Origin: Prosthecobacter sp.
GTDB taxonomy: Bacteria > Verrucomicrobiota > Verrucomicrobiia > Verrucomicrobiales > Verrucomicrobiaceae
NCBI GenBank assembly: GCA_019186985.1
Contig: JABARQ010000015.1
Coordinates: 225,553 to 289,552, forward strand
DNA: 64,000 bases
Direction of reading: 5' to 3'
A model generated the notes under the pieces. It saw only the letters and a program-made list of their open reading frames with translations, had not been told where the DNA came from and ran no database searches. Below are positions 44,420 to 53,415 of the stretch, piece after piece. Numbering within the stretch: the stretch's first letter is position 1; every line of letters starts with the position of its first letter. A program made the translations under genes and the position numbers.

Positions 44420-45004
44420 GTTTCTGACGTTCAGCTCCTTGCCGAAGAAAAAGGCCAGCACGGAGCCGGCCAGCGCCCACTCGATGAAGTGATCGGCCAT
44501 GTTGACCATCAGGTCGCGGCCGGGCAGCTCAAACCAGATCCAGTCAGGCACGTCGGCGGCGAGCCCGACAAAGACGCCGACCGCCGCGGTGAAGCAGAGC
44601 TTGCCAGGGTAGCTCATGGTCAGCTGGGACATCAGCACGGCCAGGATGACCGAGGCAAGCAGCGAACGCACGAAGCCCTGGATGAGGCTGCGGCGCATCG
44701 TCCACTCCGTCTTTCCAGGACGCACGATGGCATAGACGTAAGGGCCGTTGATGTAGGCCTGCTCATGCTTCTTCTCCATCTCCGCCTGCTCCTCCTCGGA
44801 GGCCACGGTCAGAGCCTCGTGCTTGAACGGCAGCACATAAATCCCCCGGCCCCGGCCGACGTTTTCCTGGATGACCCTGCCCACCACGGCCTCGTCCTTG
44901 AAGTCGCTCATCCCCGCCTGATGCCAGCCAAGCTGGGTCCAGGAGATGAACCCCCAGACAAAGGAGACCACGGCGGTGATGAGAACGGCAAAGACAGGTT
45001 TCAT
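44408..45004 (-). CDS. Small integral membrane protein, unknown function
   Basis: 198 residues from the ATG at 45004. A longer open frame upstream (to about 46645) lies antisense to the MFS gene and is not coding. One hydrophobic helix lies at the N-terminus (VFAVLITAVVSFVWGFISW), then about 70 soluble residues (IYVLPFKHEALTV, YINGPYVYAIVRPG), then three helices in the last 90 residues (SLLASVILAVLMSQL, CFTAAVGVFVGLAADVPDW, FIEWALAGSVLAFFFGKEL). I recognise no characterised family. It begins 129 nt from the divergent MFS start. Confidence 0.72.
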   Translation of the reverse strand: MKPVFAVLITAVVSFVWGFISWTQLGWHQAGMSDFKDEAVVGRVIQENVGRGRGIYVLPFKHEALTVASEEEQAEMEKKHEQAYINGPYVYAIVRPGKTEWTMRRSLIQGFVRSLLASVILAVLMSQLTMSYPGKLCFTAAVGVFVGLAADVPDWIWFELPGRDLMVNMADHFIEWALAGSVLAFFFGKELNVRNDRY

Positions 45005-45133
45005 GGGCCGCAGAGTGCCGCCTTGTCCGTGGATCGCAAGCAGGGATGTCCTTTCCGCCTTTCTGTCATGGCAGGCACCACAGCTGACAACTTGACGGCC
45101 AACTCCGCTCCTGCCGGGAGAAAGCCTCTGCTC

Positions 45134-46447
45134 ATGACGTTTATGTCCGCCGTGATGCCTTCCGAATCCCCGACCCAGGTCCGCCGCCAGATCCTGATCA
45201 CCGCGACGCTCGTGGCCTTCCTGATGTACCTCGACCGCATCTGCCTCGCCAACATCATTGGTTCGGACTCCTTTCAGAAGGACATCCGGCTCGCCCCTGG
45301 CCAGTCCGACTGGGTGAAGCTGGCCTTCTTCTGGGCCTACGCCATCTTCCAGGTTCCGGCAGGCTGGCTGAGCGACCGCTTTGGAGCCCGTGTGCTCATC
45401 ACGCTTTACATCGCCGCATGGTCGCTCTTCACCGCCGCCACCAGCCTTGCCACCGGCTTCGCCACACTTTTTCTGGCACGGCTGTTCTGCGGCCTGGCCG
45501 AGGCCGGCTACTACCCGGCGGGCAGCAGCCTGCTCACCCGCTGGGCGCATGTCGAGGGCCGCGGCTTTGCCAGCAGTGTCATCTCCTGGGGCGGCCGCGT
45601 CGGCGGTGCCGTGGCCCCGGGCCTGACCGCCTATGTCATCCTGACCGCAGGCGACTGGCGCTGGGCTGGCTGGATCTACGGCGCCGCAGGCGTCCTGGTC
45701 GCCGCAGGATTCTGGAAGGTCTTCCGCGACCACCCGCGCCAGCATCCGGGCTGCAATGCCGCCGAGATCAGCCTGCTGGCCGAGGGCCGCGGCGAGTTCC
45801 TGCCCGTCAAGGATCCGCCCCGGCGCTTCCCGCTGCGCGCCGCCTGCCGCAGCGGCAACCTCTGGATGGCGAACGGCGTGCAGTTTTTCACCAACATCGG
45901 CTGGGCCTTCCTCGTGCTCTCCCTCTCTGACTACCTCAAGCAGGCGAAGCACCTCGACGACCAGGCCGCAGGCTGGATCACCACCGCCGCCCTCTCCATC
46001 GGCATCCTCGCCCTGCCGCTCGGCGGTGCGCTGACCGACGCCATCACGCGTCGGAAAGGCAAGCGCCTGGGCCGAATGCTGCCCATGTCGATCACGAAGT
46101 TCGCCGCCGCCGCCTGCTATCCGCTCGCCCTCTGGACCGACTCGCCCTGGGGCATGGCGGTGGCGTTTGGCCTGGTGGCCTTCTTTGCCGACATCGGCCT
46201 GCCCGCCATGTGGACCACGATGCAGGACATCAGCGGCAGGCATCAGGCCCAGCTGTTCGGCTGGGGCAACATGTGGGGGAACATCGGCGCAGGCCTCATG
46301 CCCCTCCTGTTCACCGCCGCCCTCAGGGCCTACGACACCAACCATGACTACCACGAGGGCGTCTGGCTCTGCGCCGTCGCCTTTGTATTCGCCGGCCTCT
46401 TCGCCCTCGGTGTCAATGCGGAGAAACCCGTGGTCGCCGAATCCTGA
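45134..46447 (+). CDS. MFS transporter, sugar-acid (ACS) type
   Basis: 437 residues from the ATG at 45134, with GGGAG 13 nt upstream. ATGs at 45143 and 45155 are alternatives. It shows twelve predicted membrane helices, beginning TATLVAFLMYLDRICLANIIG, with the MFS signature AGWLSDRFGARVLITLY and LARLFCGLAEAGYYPAGSSL, which resemble the ACS subfamily of hexuronate and galactonate carriers. The likely role is proton-linked uptake of a sugar acid or similar anion. The sulfatase gene starts 19 nt downstream, so uptake of a product released from a sulfated substrate is plausible by context. Confidence 0.9.
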   Translation: MTFMSAVMPSESPTQVRRQILITATLVAFLMYLDRICLANIIGSDSFQKDIRLAPGQSDWVKLAFFWAYAIFQVPAGWLSDRFGARVLITLYIAAWSLFTAATSLATGFATLFLARLFCGLAEAGYYPAGSSLLTRWAHVEGRGFASSVISWGGRVGGAVAPGLTAYVILTAGDWRWAGWIYGAAGVLVAAGFWKVFRDHPRQHPGCNAAEISLLAEGRGEFLPVKDPPRRFPLRAACRSGNLWMANGVQFFTNIGWAFLVLSLSDYLKQAKHLDDQAAGWITTAALSIGILALPLGGALTDAITRRKGKRLGRMLPMSITKFAAAACYPLALWTDSPWGMAVAFGLVAFFADIGLPAMWTTMQDISGRHQAQLFGWGNMWGNIGAGLMPLLFTAALRAYDTNHDYHEGVWLCAVAFVFAGLFALGVNAEKPVVAES

Positions 46448-46466
46448 CACGCCCCCCTTCCCGGCC

Positions 46467-47864
46467 ATGAAGCGCCTGATCCTTCTGCTCTGCCTCGCGG
46501 CAGCCCTCACGGCCGCCGAACCGCCTAACCTTGTCTTTGTCCTCTGCGACAACCTGGGCAACGGCGACGTGCGCTGCTTCAACCCGCGGACCCGGCATCG
46601 CACGCCGCACCTTGACCGCATGGCGGCGGAGGGCACGCGCTTCACCAGCTTCTACTCCGCCAGCGGCGTCTGCACGCCCAGCCGTGCCGCACTGATGACG
46701 GGCTGCTACCCGCGCCGCATCCACATGCACCTCAGCGCCACTGGAGGAGCCGTGCTTCAGCCGGTCGCCTCACGCGGCCTGAACCCTTCGGAAACCACCC
46801 TCGCCGAAGTCGTGAAGCAGGCGGGTTACACCACCCACATCATCGGCAAATGGCACCTCGGCGACCAGCCGGAGTTCCTGCCCACCCGCCAGGGCTTTGA
46901 TCATTTCTTCGGCATTCCCTACAGCGATGACATGACCCGCGACAAGAAGCCGGACCTCTGGCCTGAGCTGCCGCTGATGCGTGATGAAAAGGTCGTCGAG
47001 GCGCCGGTGGACCGGGATTATCTGACGAAACGCTACACCGAGGAGGCCGTGCGTTTCCTGGAGGCCAGCCGGGAGAAGCGCTTCCTCCTCTACCTGCCCC
47101 ATGCCATGCCCGGCAGCACCAGCGACCCTCATGCCAGCCCCGCCTTCAAGGACAAGTCCGCCAACGGTCACTGGGGCGACAGCGTGGAGGAGCTGGACGG
47201 ATCCATGGGAGAGATCCTCGCGGCGCTGAAACGGCTGGACCTGGATGAAAAGACGCTGGTCATCTGGACCTCCGACAACGGCGCGCCCCAGCGCAGGCCG
47301 CCGCAGGGCAGCAACGCGCCCTACCAGGGCTGGGGCTACAACACCAGCGAAGGGGCGATGCGCATGCCGATGATCGCCCGCTGGCCCGGCAGGATCCCCG
47401 CCGGCCGTGAATGCCGCGAACTCTGCTCCATGCTCGACATCCTGCCGACCTTCGCAGCGCTTGCTGGCGCAGCCCTGCCAAAGGCGGACATTGACGGGCA
47501 TGACATCCGTCCGCTGCTGCTGGATGAACCGGGGGCGGGGTCGCCCACCGATGAAAAAGGCTTCTTCTATTATCACATGGACCAGCTTCAGGCGGTGCGC
47601 AGCGGCCCCTGGAAGCTTTACCTTCCGCTGAAGTCGAAGCGGGGCAACCTGACCAGCAAGAGGGAAGCCGCGCCGCTCCGGCTCTTCAACGTGCGCGATG
47701 ACGTCGGCGAGGAGCAGGAGGTCTCGGCGATGCATCCGGACATCGTGGTGCGCCTGACCCGACTGGCGGAGGCGGCGCGCCGGGAGATCGGCGACGACAA
47801 CCAGCCAGGCTCCGGGCAGCGCCCCGCCGGACACGTTGAAAACCCGACGGCCAGGGTTCCCTGA
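46467..47864 (+). CDS. Sulfatase (formylglycine type), exported
   Basis: 465 residues from the ATG at 46467, which begins a signal peptide (MKRLILLLCLAAALTAAEP). It has the alkaline-phosphatase-type sulfatase fold: NLVFVLCDNLGNGDVRCFN (metal Asp), the formylglycine site GVCTPSRAALMTG with C69 as the modified Cys, then GKWHLGDQPEF and LVIWTSDNGAPQ (metal DN). The cysteine-type CxPSR motif requires a sulfatase-maturating enzyme, not seen here. The substrate is probably a sulfated carbohydrate. The context (MFS transporter before, OprB porin after) supports a role in sulfated glycan use. Confidence 0.93.
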   Translation: MKRLILLLCLAAALTAAEPPNLVFVLCDNLGNGDVRCFNPRTRHRTPHLDRMAAEGTRFTSFYSASGVCTPSRAALMTGCYPRRIHMHLSATGGAVLQPVASRGLNPSETTLAEVVKQAGYTTHIIGKWHLGDQPEFLPTRQGFDHFFGIPYSDDMTRDKKPDLWPELPLMRDEKVVEAPVDRDYLTKRYTEEAVRFLEASREKRFLLYLPHAMPGSTSDPHASPAFKDKSANGHWGDSVEELDGSMGEILAALKRLDLDEKTLVIWTSDNGAPQRRPPQGSNAPYQGWGYNTSEGAMRMPMIARWPGRIPAGRECRELCSMLDILPTFAALAGAALPKADIDGHDIRPLLLDEPGAGSPTDEKGFFYYHMDQLQAVRSGPWKLYLPLKSKRGNLTSKREAAPLRLFNVRDDVGEEQEVSAMHPDIVVRLTRLAEAARREIGDDNQPGSGQRPAGHVENPTARVP

Positions 47865-47973
47865 AATGCGGAGCCCGCAGGCCTAGCCACCTCCGGGTGA
47901 AGCTGGGAACTCCGCGCACCGGGCTGGACATTTCAAACCGCGCCCGCTAGCTCTGTGCCCGCCGCCGCCACCC

Positions 47974-49191
47974 ATGCCCGCCCTTCGTCAACACCTGCCC
48001 CGTCTCCTGGCATGGACAGGCCTTCTTCTCTCTCCCCTGGCGACGGCGGACGACACGCTGACCGGCGGCTGGGGAGGCCTGCGCAAACGCCTGGCTGACG
48101 CGGGCCTGCAGTTCCAGGCCAGCTACACGGGATCGGCCATCGAACATCTGGCCGGCGGCTTTCGTCGCGGCCTCGACAGCCAGGGTCTGCTGGATGTGTC
48201 CCTGGAACTCGACCTGGAGAAGGTCCTGGGCTGGCAGGGCGCGCTGTTTCACGCCGAAGGCCTCTGGCTTCAGGGCTCTGACCCCTCCTCCGCCTACATC
48301 GGCAACTTCGACGAAGTCAGCGGCATCGCCGGTGTCGCCACGGCACGGCCTTACCAGGTCTGGCTTCAGCAGCGTTTTCTGAATGATCGAGTGACCCTCA
48401 AGGCGGGCTGGGTGACGCTCGACGTGGATTTCATGAACTCCACGGGCGCCAACCTGTTCACAAACGCCTCCTTCGGCTCGCCGGTTCAAACATGGAACGG
48501 CAACTTCACCGCACCTGTCTATCCCGTGGCGGCCCTGGGGGCCTCCCTGGAATGGAGGATGGACGACCATCATGAACTGCAGTTCGGCGTTTATGACGGC
48601 GACACCGGTGGCGAACGCGGCAACCTGCGCACTTCCAACACCCGCGTGGCAGGTGATGACGGAGCCGCGATCCTGCTCGAGTTTGCGGGATCCTACAAGC
48701 TGGCGGGACGGCCGGGCACCTGGAAGCTGGGGTCCGGCTGGAACACCGGCCTCACCACCGTCAACGAAACCGGAGACATGAGCCACGGCAACGGCCATGC
48801 CTATGTCATCATCGACCAGACGCTTCTCGGCGGCATCACCCAGGATGCAGACGACCGGCTGGCGGTTTTCACCCGGCTGGGCTGCGCCCCCTGGACGGAG
48901 CGCAGCGTCGTGGATTTCTCCCTCGACTTCGGCTTCACGGGTGCAGGGTTTAGAAAAGGCGACCTGTGGGGCGCGGCGGTCACTTATGTCAGCTTCAGCG
49001 GCAGCTTTGTGGCCGCGCAGGCAGGCTCCGGCACGTTCAGCACCACGAGCGAGACCACGCTTGAACTGACCTACAAGACCTCGCTTTCGGAATGGCTGAC
49101 GCTTCAACCGACCCTGCAGCACGTCATCACCCCGCAGGACGGCGCCCAGGATGCCACGGTGCTCGGCCTGGTGATGGGCGTGACCTTTTGA
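47974..49191 (+). CDS. OprB-family carbohydrate porin
   Basis: 405 residues with a signal peptide ending in TGLLLSPLATA. OprB features are WGGLRKRLADAGLQFQASYTG near the start, LELDLEKVLGWQGALFHAEG, LQQRFLNDRVTLKAGW and a string of beta strands ending in the C-terminal aromatic (VMGVTF) expected for an outer-membrane barrel. The porin would pass sugars through the outer membrane, matching the sulfatase and MFS neighbours. It is 109 nt after the sulfatase. A strong terminator follows, shared with the convergent protease gene. Confidence 0.9.
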   Translation: MPALRQHLPRLLAWTGLLLSPLATADDTLTGGWGGLRKRLADAGLQFQASYTGSAIEHLAGGFRRGLDSQGLLDVSLELDLEKVLGWQGALFHAEGLWLQGSDPSSAYIGNFDEVSGIAGVATARPYQVWLQQRFLNDRVTLKAGWVTLDVDFMNSTGANLFTNASFGSPVQTWNGNFTAPVYPVAALGASLEWRMDDHHELQFGVYDGDTGGERGNLRTSNTRVAGDDGAAILLEFAGSYKLAGRPGTWKLGSGWNTGLTTVNETGDMSHGNGHAYVIIDQTLLGGITQDADDRLAVFTRLGCAPWTERSVVDFSLDFGFTGAGFRKGDLWGAAVTYVSFSGSFVAAQAGSGTFSTTSETTLELTYKTSLSEWLTLQPTLQHVITPQDGAQDATVLGLVMGVTF

Positions 49192-49203
49192 TCTGCCGAC
49201 AAA

Positions 49204-49229
49204 AAACCCAGGGCATAAACCCTGGGTTT
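49204..49229. terminator. Strong bidirectional rho-independent terminator
   Basis: AAACCCAGGG-CATAAA-CCCTGGGTTT is a perfect 10-bp stem with a 6-nt loop. It lies in the 59-nt gap between the convergent porin and Prc protease genes. An A-run precedes and a T-run ends the stem, so it can serve both strands. Confidence 0.9.
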
Positions 49230-49250
49230 CAAACTCGTCTGGGGTCCGGC

Positions 49251-51578
49251 TTACTTCGCCGGAGGAGGCGTGCCCTCGGCCTTCGCCGTCGTGGGCCGCT
49301 TGGTGGTCAGGTCCAGGTAGTCACGCATGATGTTCACCGCCTCCAGCTTCATCGGCTCGAGGCCGTAGGGGAACTTGGCGGCGGCAGGCTCGGCCTCCTC
49401 GTCATCGTCACGCTTGGCCATCCTCATTCCCGTGCTCTGCTCGCGGGTGAAGTCGGATTCGATGACCAGGTCCGGCTTGTCCACATTGTCGAGGGTGAGG
49501 TGGTAGACCTTGAAGCCTTCCTTGGCCTTGGCGGCGATCTCCTTGACCCGGGCGGCGCGTTCCGCGTCCTGCTTCTCGCGGCGGGCCTTGGTCTCCGCCG
49601 TCTCCTTCTGACGTTCGGCGAGGTTCAGCGACACCGTGTTGCGGTCAATGCGGTCCTTCAGGCGCTTCGACTCGTCGACGATGTACTGAAACTCGGGGTT
49701 GGCCTTGACCCGCTCTTCCATGCGCTTGGCCAGGTCCGCGACCGGGAAGCCCTTTTCATGGATCAGGTTATACTTCCTCGCCGGGATCGTGTCATAGGGC
49801 AGCGGGTTGTCGGCGGAGGCTTCCCCGATGTCGAGCACGTCGCGGATGGACGGCAGCACGAGGTCGGGTTCGACGCCCTTGAGCTGGGTGGAGCCGCCGG
49901 CGATGCGGTAGAACTTCTGGATCGTCACCTTGAGGTTTCCGGCCCTGTCCTTCTTGGCATAGAAGGGCATGAAACGCTCCACCGGCAGGATGGTCTGCAC
50001 GGTGCCTTTGCCAAAGGTGGACTTGTCCCCCACGATCAGGGCCCTGCGGTAGTCCTGCAGGGCGGCCGCCAGAATTTCCGAGGCGGAGGCGCTGGTCTTG
50101 TCGGTCAGCACGATCATCGGACCGTCATAGAAGGCCTTCTCGTTTTCGCATTCGCGGAAGGAAATGCGTCCCTGCCAGTCCTTGGCCTGGACGACCGGTC
50201 CGGAGGGCACAAACAGGCCCGTCAGCCGGATGGCCTCCTCCAGGGAGCCACCGCCGTTGCCACGAAGGTCGAGCACCAGGCCGTCGATCTTCTCCTTGAT
50301 CAGCCGCGCCAGCAGCTTCTGGACATCGTCCGTGGTGGAAACCGTGCCGTTCTCCATGTCGGCATAGAAGGAGGAAAGGTTGATCCAGCCCAGCTTCAGC
50401 GGCTGCTTGCCCTCCTCGGCCGGGGTGACGAGCATCTCGGCGTTGGCCAGCTTCTCCTTCAGCTCCACCTCGCCGCGAACGATGGAGACGATCTTGGTGG
50501 ATCCGGGGTCCGCCGCAGGATTGATGCGCAGACGGACAGTGCTGCCGTCCTTGCCCCGGATCATGTCGACGATCTTCTGCAGCTTCAGGTACTTGGTGTC
50601 CACAAACTCTGCCTCACCCTGGGCCACGCCGGTGATCTTGTCGTTGAGCTTCAGCTCGCCCTGCTTGTCCGCCGGGCCTCCGACGACGATGCCCTGGATC
50701 TGCGCCACGTCATCCACGAGGCCGAGCAGCGCGCCGATGCCGACAAGCTTGTGCTTCATCGAGATGTTGAAGCTGTCCGTCTCCGTCGGGCTCATGTATT
50801 CGGTGTGCGGATCGTAGGCCGTGGACAGGCTGGAAAGGAAGAAGTCAACGATGTCCTCCTGGTCGTTCTCGTTGATGCTCTCAAGCAGGCGGTCATAGTC
50901 CTTCTGCACGCGTTCGACCGGCGTCTCCTCCTTCTCCTTTTTCTCCCCGGCCTTGGCAACGGCGGCGTCCGTTTTGACAGACTGGTCGTCCTTCTTGCCG
51001 GCGGGCTTTTCAGCGGCGGTCTTGGCGGCCTTCTCCGCCTTCTTCTTCGCCTCCTCGGCCTTGGCGTCGTCGGCCAGCTTTTCCTGGAGCATGTTCTCCT
51101 CGAGGATGTCGAGCCACAGCCTGTCCTGCTCGGCCACGTTCTTTGGATAAGGCGCCTTGTCCCGCTTAAGCTCCACCGTGCGCTTGGAGTCAAAGGTGAA
51201 CTTGTGGCTCGTCAGGGTCTTCTTCACGAACGCCAGGCGTTCCTGCACGCGCTGCTTGTAGATGTCATAGATCTCGATGGCCGGGCTGATGTTCCGCATC
51301 AGCACATGATCGTCGAGGGTGGTGTCATACTTGGACTTCAGCATGTCCACGTCATCCTGGGTGAAGAAGATGTGCCTGAAGTCGAGCAGGTTCAGGTAGT
51401 TCTGCAGGAGCTTGGCGGACAGCTCATCATCAAAGTCACGATGCGAATAATGCTGGCTCTGCAGCATGTAGGCCACATGCATGGCCACCTGGCCGAAGTT
51501 CGTCTCGGCGCGCAGGGGAAGAGCCGGAGTGATGACCGCCAGGGTGGCAGCCACGAGGGACAAGGGGGTGCGAATCAT
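49251..51578 (-). CDS. prc: Carboxy-terminal processing protease (tail-specific protease)
   Basis: 775 residues with a signal peptide (IRTPLSLVAATLAVITPALP). It matches the S41 Tsp/Prc family: N-terminal helical region, PDZ domain (about 270-360, with IGALLGLVDDVAQIQGIVVG), then the protease core with LVLDLRGNGGGSLEEAI and the Ser-Lys dyad. The catalytic Ser is in TSASASEI (about S498) and the Lys in TFGKGTVQ (about K524). An internal acidic-lysine stretch (about 170-225) looks like a flexible insert. The enzyme degrades or trims periplasmic proteins from C-terminal tags. It is divergent from the cysteine desulfurase, 187 nt between starts. Confidence 0.95.
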   Translation of the reverse strand: MIRTPLSLVAATLAVITPALPLRAETNFGQVAMHVAYMLQSQHYSHRDFDDELSAKLLQNYLNLLDFRHIFFTQDDVDMLKSKYDTTLDDHVLMRNISPAIEIYDIYKQRVQERLAFVKKTLTSHKFTFDSKRTVELKRDKAPYPKNVAEQDRLWLDILEENMLQEKLADDAKAEEAKKKAEKAAKTAAEKPAGKKDDQSVKTDAAVAKAGEKKEKEETPVERVQKDYDRLLESINENDQEDIVDFFLSSLSTAYDPHTEYMSPTETDSFNISMKHKLVGIGALLGLVDDVAQIQGIVVGGPADKQGELKLNDKITGVAQGEAEFVDTKYLKLQKIVDMIRGKDGSTVRLRINPAADPGSTKIVSIVRGEVELKEKLANAEMLVTPAEEGKQPLKLGWINLSSFYADMENGTVSTTDDVQKLLARLIKEKIDGLVLDLRGNGGGSLEEAIRLTGLFVPSGPVVQAKDWQGRISFRECENEKAFYDGPMIVLTDKTSASASEILAAALQDYRRALIVGDKSTFGKGTVQTILPVERFMPFYAKKDRAGNLKVTIQKFYRIAGGSTQLKGVEPDLVLPSIRDVLDIGEASADNPLPYDTIPARKYNLIHEKGFPVADLAKRMEERVKANPEFQYIVDESKRLKDRIDRNTVSLNLAERQKETAETKARREKQDAERAARVKEIAAKAKEGFKVYHLTLDNVDKPDLVIESDFTREQSTGMRMAKRDDDEEAEPAAAKFPYGLEPMKLEAVNIMRDYLDLTTKRPTTAKAEGTPPPAK

Positions 51579-51765
51579 GACTTGGGGGCTTCTAAAATAC
51601 GCTCTAGGGCCGGGAATATGACGGCTGATTTTGCGGGTTGCCGCCGGAATTGTCCACCTGTTTCCCTTCGGCGGAGGATTTCAGCGCACTGAATCCCGCC
51701 TTGGAATCTCCGGTGTTCCCGTTGGACAGCGTCCGCAGTTTCCAGAAACATGGGTGCCTCAGGCC

Positions 51766-52923
51766 ATGACCTACCTCGACGCCAACGCCACCACGCCCGT
51801 GCTGCCTGCCGTGCTCGAGGCCATGCTGCCCTGGCTGACGCAGAGGTATGCGAACGCCTCCGCCGGCCACGCCGGTGGCAGGCAGGCCCGCCGGGCGGTG
51901 GAAGCGGCCCGCAGCCAGGTGGCGGAACTCATCGGCGCCCGCAGCGATGAGGTCATCTTCACCAGCGGTGCCACGGAAGGCATCGCCAGCGTGCTGCTTT
52001 TCGCCCAGGCGGAATGGCCTGACCGCCCCCTCCTGGTGATCAGCGCCGTCGAACATGCCGCCGTCTTGGAAGGGGCCGCACGCTGGGAACAGCGCGGCGG
52101 CAGGGTCAAGCGCATCCCCGTGGACGCCCAGGGCCGGCTCAACCTCGATGCCTTCAAACACGCCCTGGAGCCCGGTCGCACGGCCCTGGTGTCGATGATC
52201 TGGGGCAACAACGAAACCGGGGTCGTCAGCCCCATGGCGGAAGTCGCCGAGGCCGCCCATGCCGCTGGAGCCCTGGTCCATGCCGATGCCGTGCAGATGG
52301 CGGGCAAGCTGCCGGTCGATGTCCGCCAGGTGCCGGTCGATTACCTCAGCCTCAGCGGTCACAAGATGTACGCCCCCAAGGGCTGCGGCGTGCTCTGGGT
52401 CAGTCATCAGGCGCCCTTCCGGCCACTGCTCGTCGGCGGTGGTCAGGAATCCGGACGCCGCAGCGGCACGGAAAACGTCCCCGGCATCGTCGCCCTGGGC
52501 AGGGCGGCGTTGGAATCGCAGGCCTGGCTGCAGCAGGACGGCCCCATGCAGATGGCGGCGCTGCGCGATGCCTTTGAGGATCAGCTTCTCACCCAGCTTC
52601 CCGGTTCCGTCATTCATGGCCGGGAAGCCCTGCGCCTGCCCAACACGACCAGTGTTTCCCTGCCCGGCGTGGATGCCGCCGGCATGCTCATCCTGCTCGA
52701 CCAGCGCGGCATCGCCTGCTCGGGAGGATCCGCCTGCCACACGGCCGCCCTGCATCCCTCGCCTGTTCTGGAAGCCATGGGCTGCAGCGCCGGGGAAGCC
52801 GCCTGCACTCTGCGCTTTTCGCTCTCACGCCTCAACTCCCGCGAGGAAGTCCTCGCCGCAGCGGACACCGTGCTCCAGGCCGCCCGGCACCTTGCCGAAC
52901 AGAAGAACCTGTCCGTCATCTGA
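51766..52923 (+). CDS. Cysteine desulfurase (NifS/IscS-like)
   Basis: 385 residues from the ATG at 51766 that opens MTYLDANATTPVLPAVLEAM. PLP aminotransferase fold class V. The PLP lysine is K200 in SGHKMYAPKGCG, and the persulfide cysteine is C324 in GGSACHTAALHPS. Further motifs are GSARTENVPGIV-like (RRSGTENVPGIVALG) and LVHADAVQMAGKL. It mobilises sulfur from cysteine for Fe-S cluster or thio-modification pathways. No isc/suf neighbours are present, so the acceptor is unclear. A GC-rich inverted repeat (GGGCG...CGCCC, 52926-52942) follows the stop. Confidence 0.93.
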   Translation: MTYLDANATTPVLPAVLEAMLPWLTQRYANASAGHAGGRQARRAVEAARSQVAELIGARSDEVIFTSGATEGIASVLLFAQAEWPDRPLLVISAVEHAAVLEGAARWEQRGGRVKRIPVDAQGRLNLDAFKHALEPGRTALVSMIWGNNETGVVSPMAEVAEAAHAAGALVHADAVQMAGKLPVDVRQVPVDYLSLSGHKMYAPKGCGVLWVSHQAPFRPLLVGGGQESGRRSGTENVPGIVALGRAALESQAWLQQDGPMQMAALRDAFEDQLLTQLPGSVIHGREALRLPNTTSVSLPGVDAAGMLILLDQRGIACSGGSACHTAALHPSPVLEAMGCSAGEAACTLRFSLSRLNSREEVLAAADTVLQAARHLAEQKNLSVI

Positions 52924-52976
52924 CGGGGCGTGCCCGGCGCCCGACCGGAACTTTCTCTTCCCTTGCATCTTTGGCG

Positions 52977-53006
52977 TTGACGCCCGCGCCCATGTCTCCA
53001 TACATA
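52977..53006 (+). promoter_or_regulatory. Candidate promoter of tRNA-Ser
   Basis: TTGACG at 52977-52982 and TACATA at 53001-53006 are 18 nt apart, with a start expected around 53013 and the tRNA beginning at 53040. It is read by eye from sigma-70 consensus. Confidence 0.5.
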
Positions 53007-53039
53007 CCGCCGTCCTGCCGCCCCCGTGCGGAAGGTTTT

Positions 53040-53130
53040 GGTGAGGTGGCTGAGTGGTCGAAAGCACATCTTTGCTAAAGATGCGTAGCCTTATCCGCTA
53101 CCGAGGGTTCGAATCCCTCCCTCACCGCCA
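53040..53130 (+). tRNA. tRNA-Ser (anticodon GCT)
   Basis: Acceptor GGTGAGG (53040-53046) pairs with CCTCACC (53120-53126), followed by G and an encoded CCA (53128-53130). The anticodon loop TTGCTAA sits in a CATCT/AGATG stem, giving anticodon GCT, which reads AGC and AGU. The long variable arm (TAGCCTTATCCGCTA) is the serine class II type, and the T-arm is GAGGG-TTCGAAT-CCCTC. There is no adjacent integrase or duplicated 3' end. Confidence 0.96.
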
Positions 53131-53415
53131 TAGCACTCAGTAGCAACCTGCCGGGGGGAATCCACGGCTCCGACCAATGACCTCGTTGCCCATGGCCCCA
53201 TGCCTGGGCCACCGCTTCTGACTTCTCCAGCCCATTCACGGCTCGCCAGGCGTAACAAGCTGCAGGTTTTCCTGGGGCTTCTTCAAATCCCGGCCCTGGG
53301 CCGCAAGCCGTTCACCTCACGGAGGATGAACTCCATCCGTGAGTTCTCATTACCTTGCCGCAGGCCTTCTTCGGCAAAAATCATCCCAAGGTGAACTCAG
53401 GCCGGCGCTCCTGGT
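53131..53415. other. 285-nt gap after tRNA-Ser
   Basis: No supported gene. One potential hairpin is GAACTC-CATCCGT-GAGTTC (53328-53346), overlapped by the alternative pair CACGGA/TCCGTG (53318-53323, 53336-53341), so the two could be mutually exclusive. No attachment-site duplication or integrase is visible. Confidence 0.4.

Noticed and set aside
49092-51692. 866-codon open frame antisense to the Prc protease
   Set aside because: Low-complexity Leu/Val/Asp-rich translation mirroring the S41 gene. No signal or motif.
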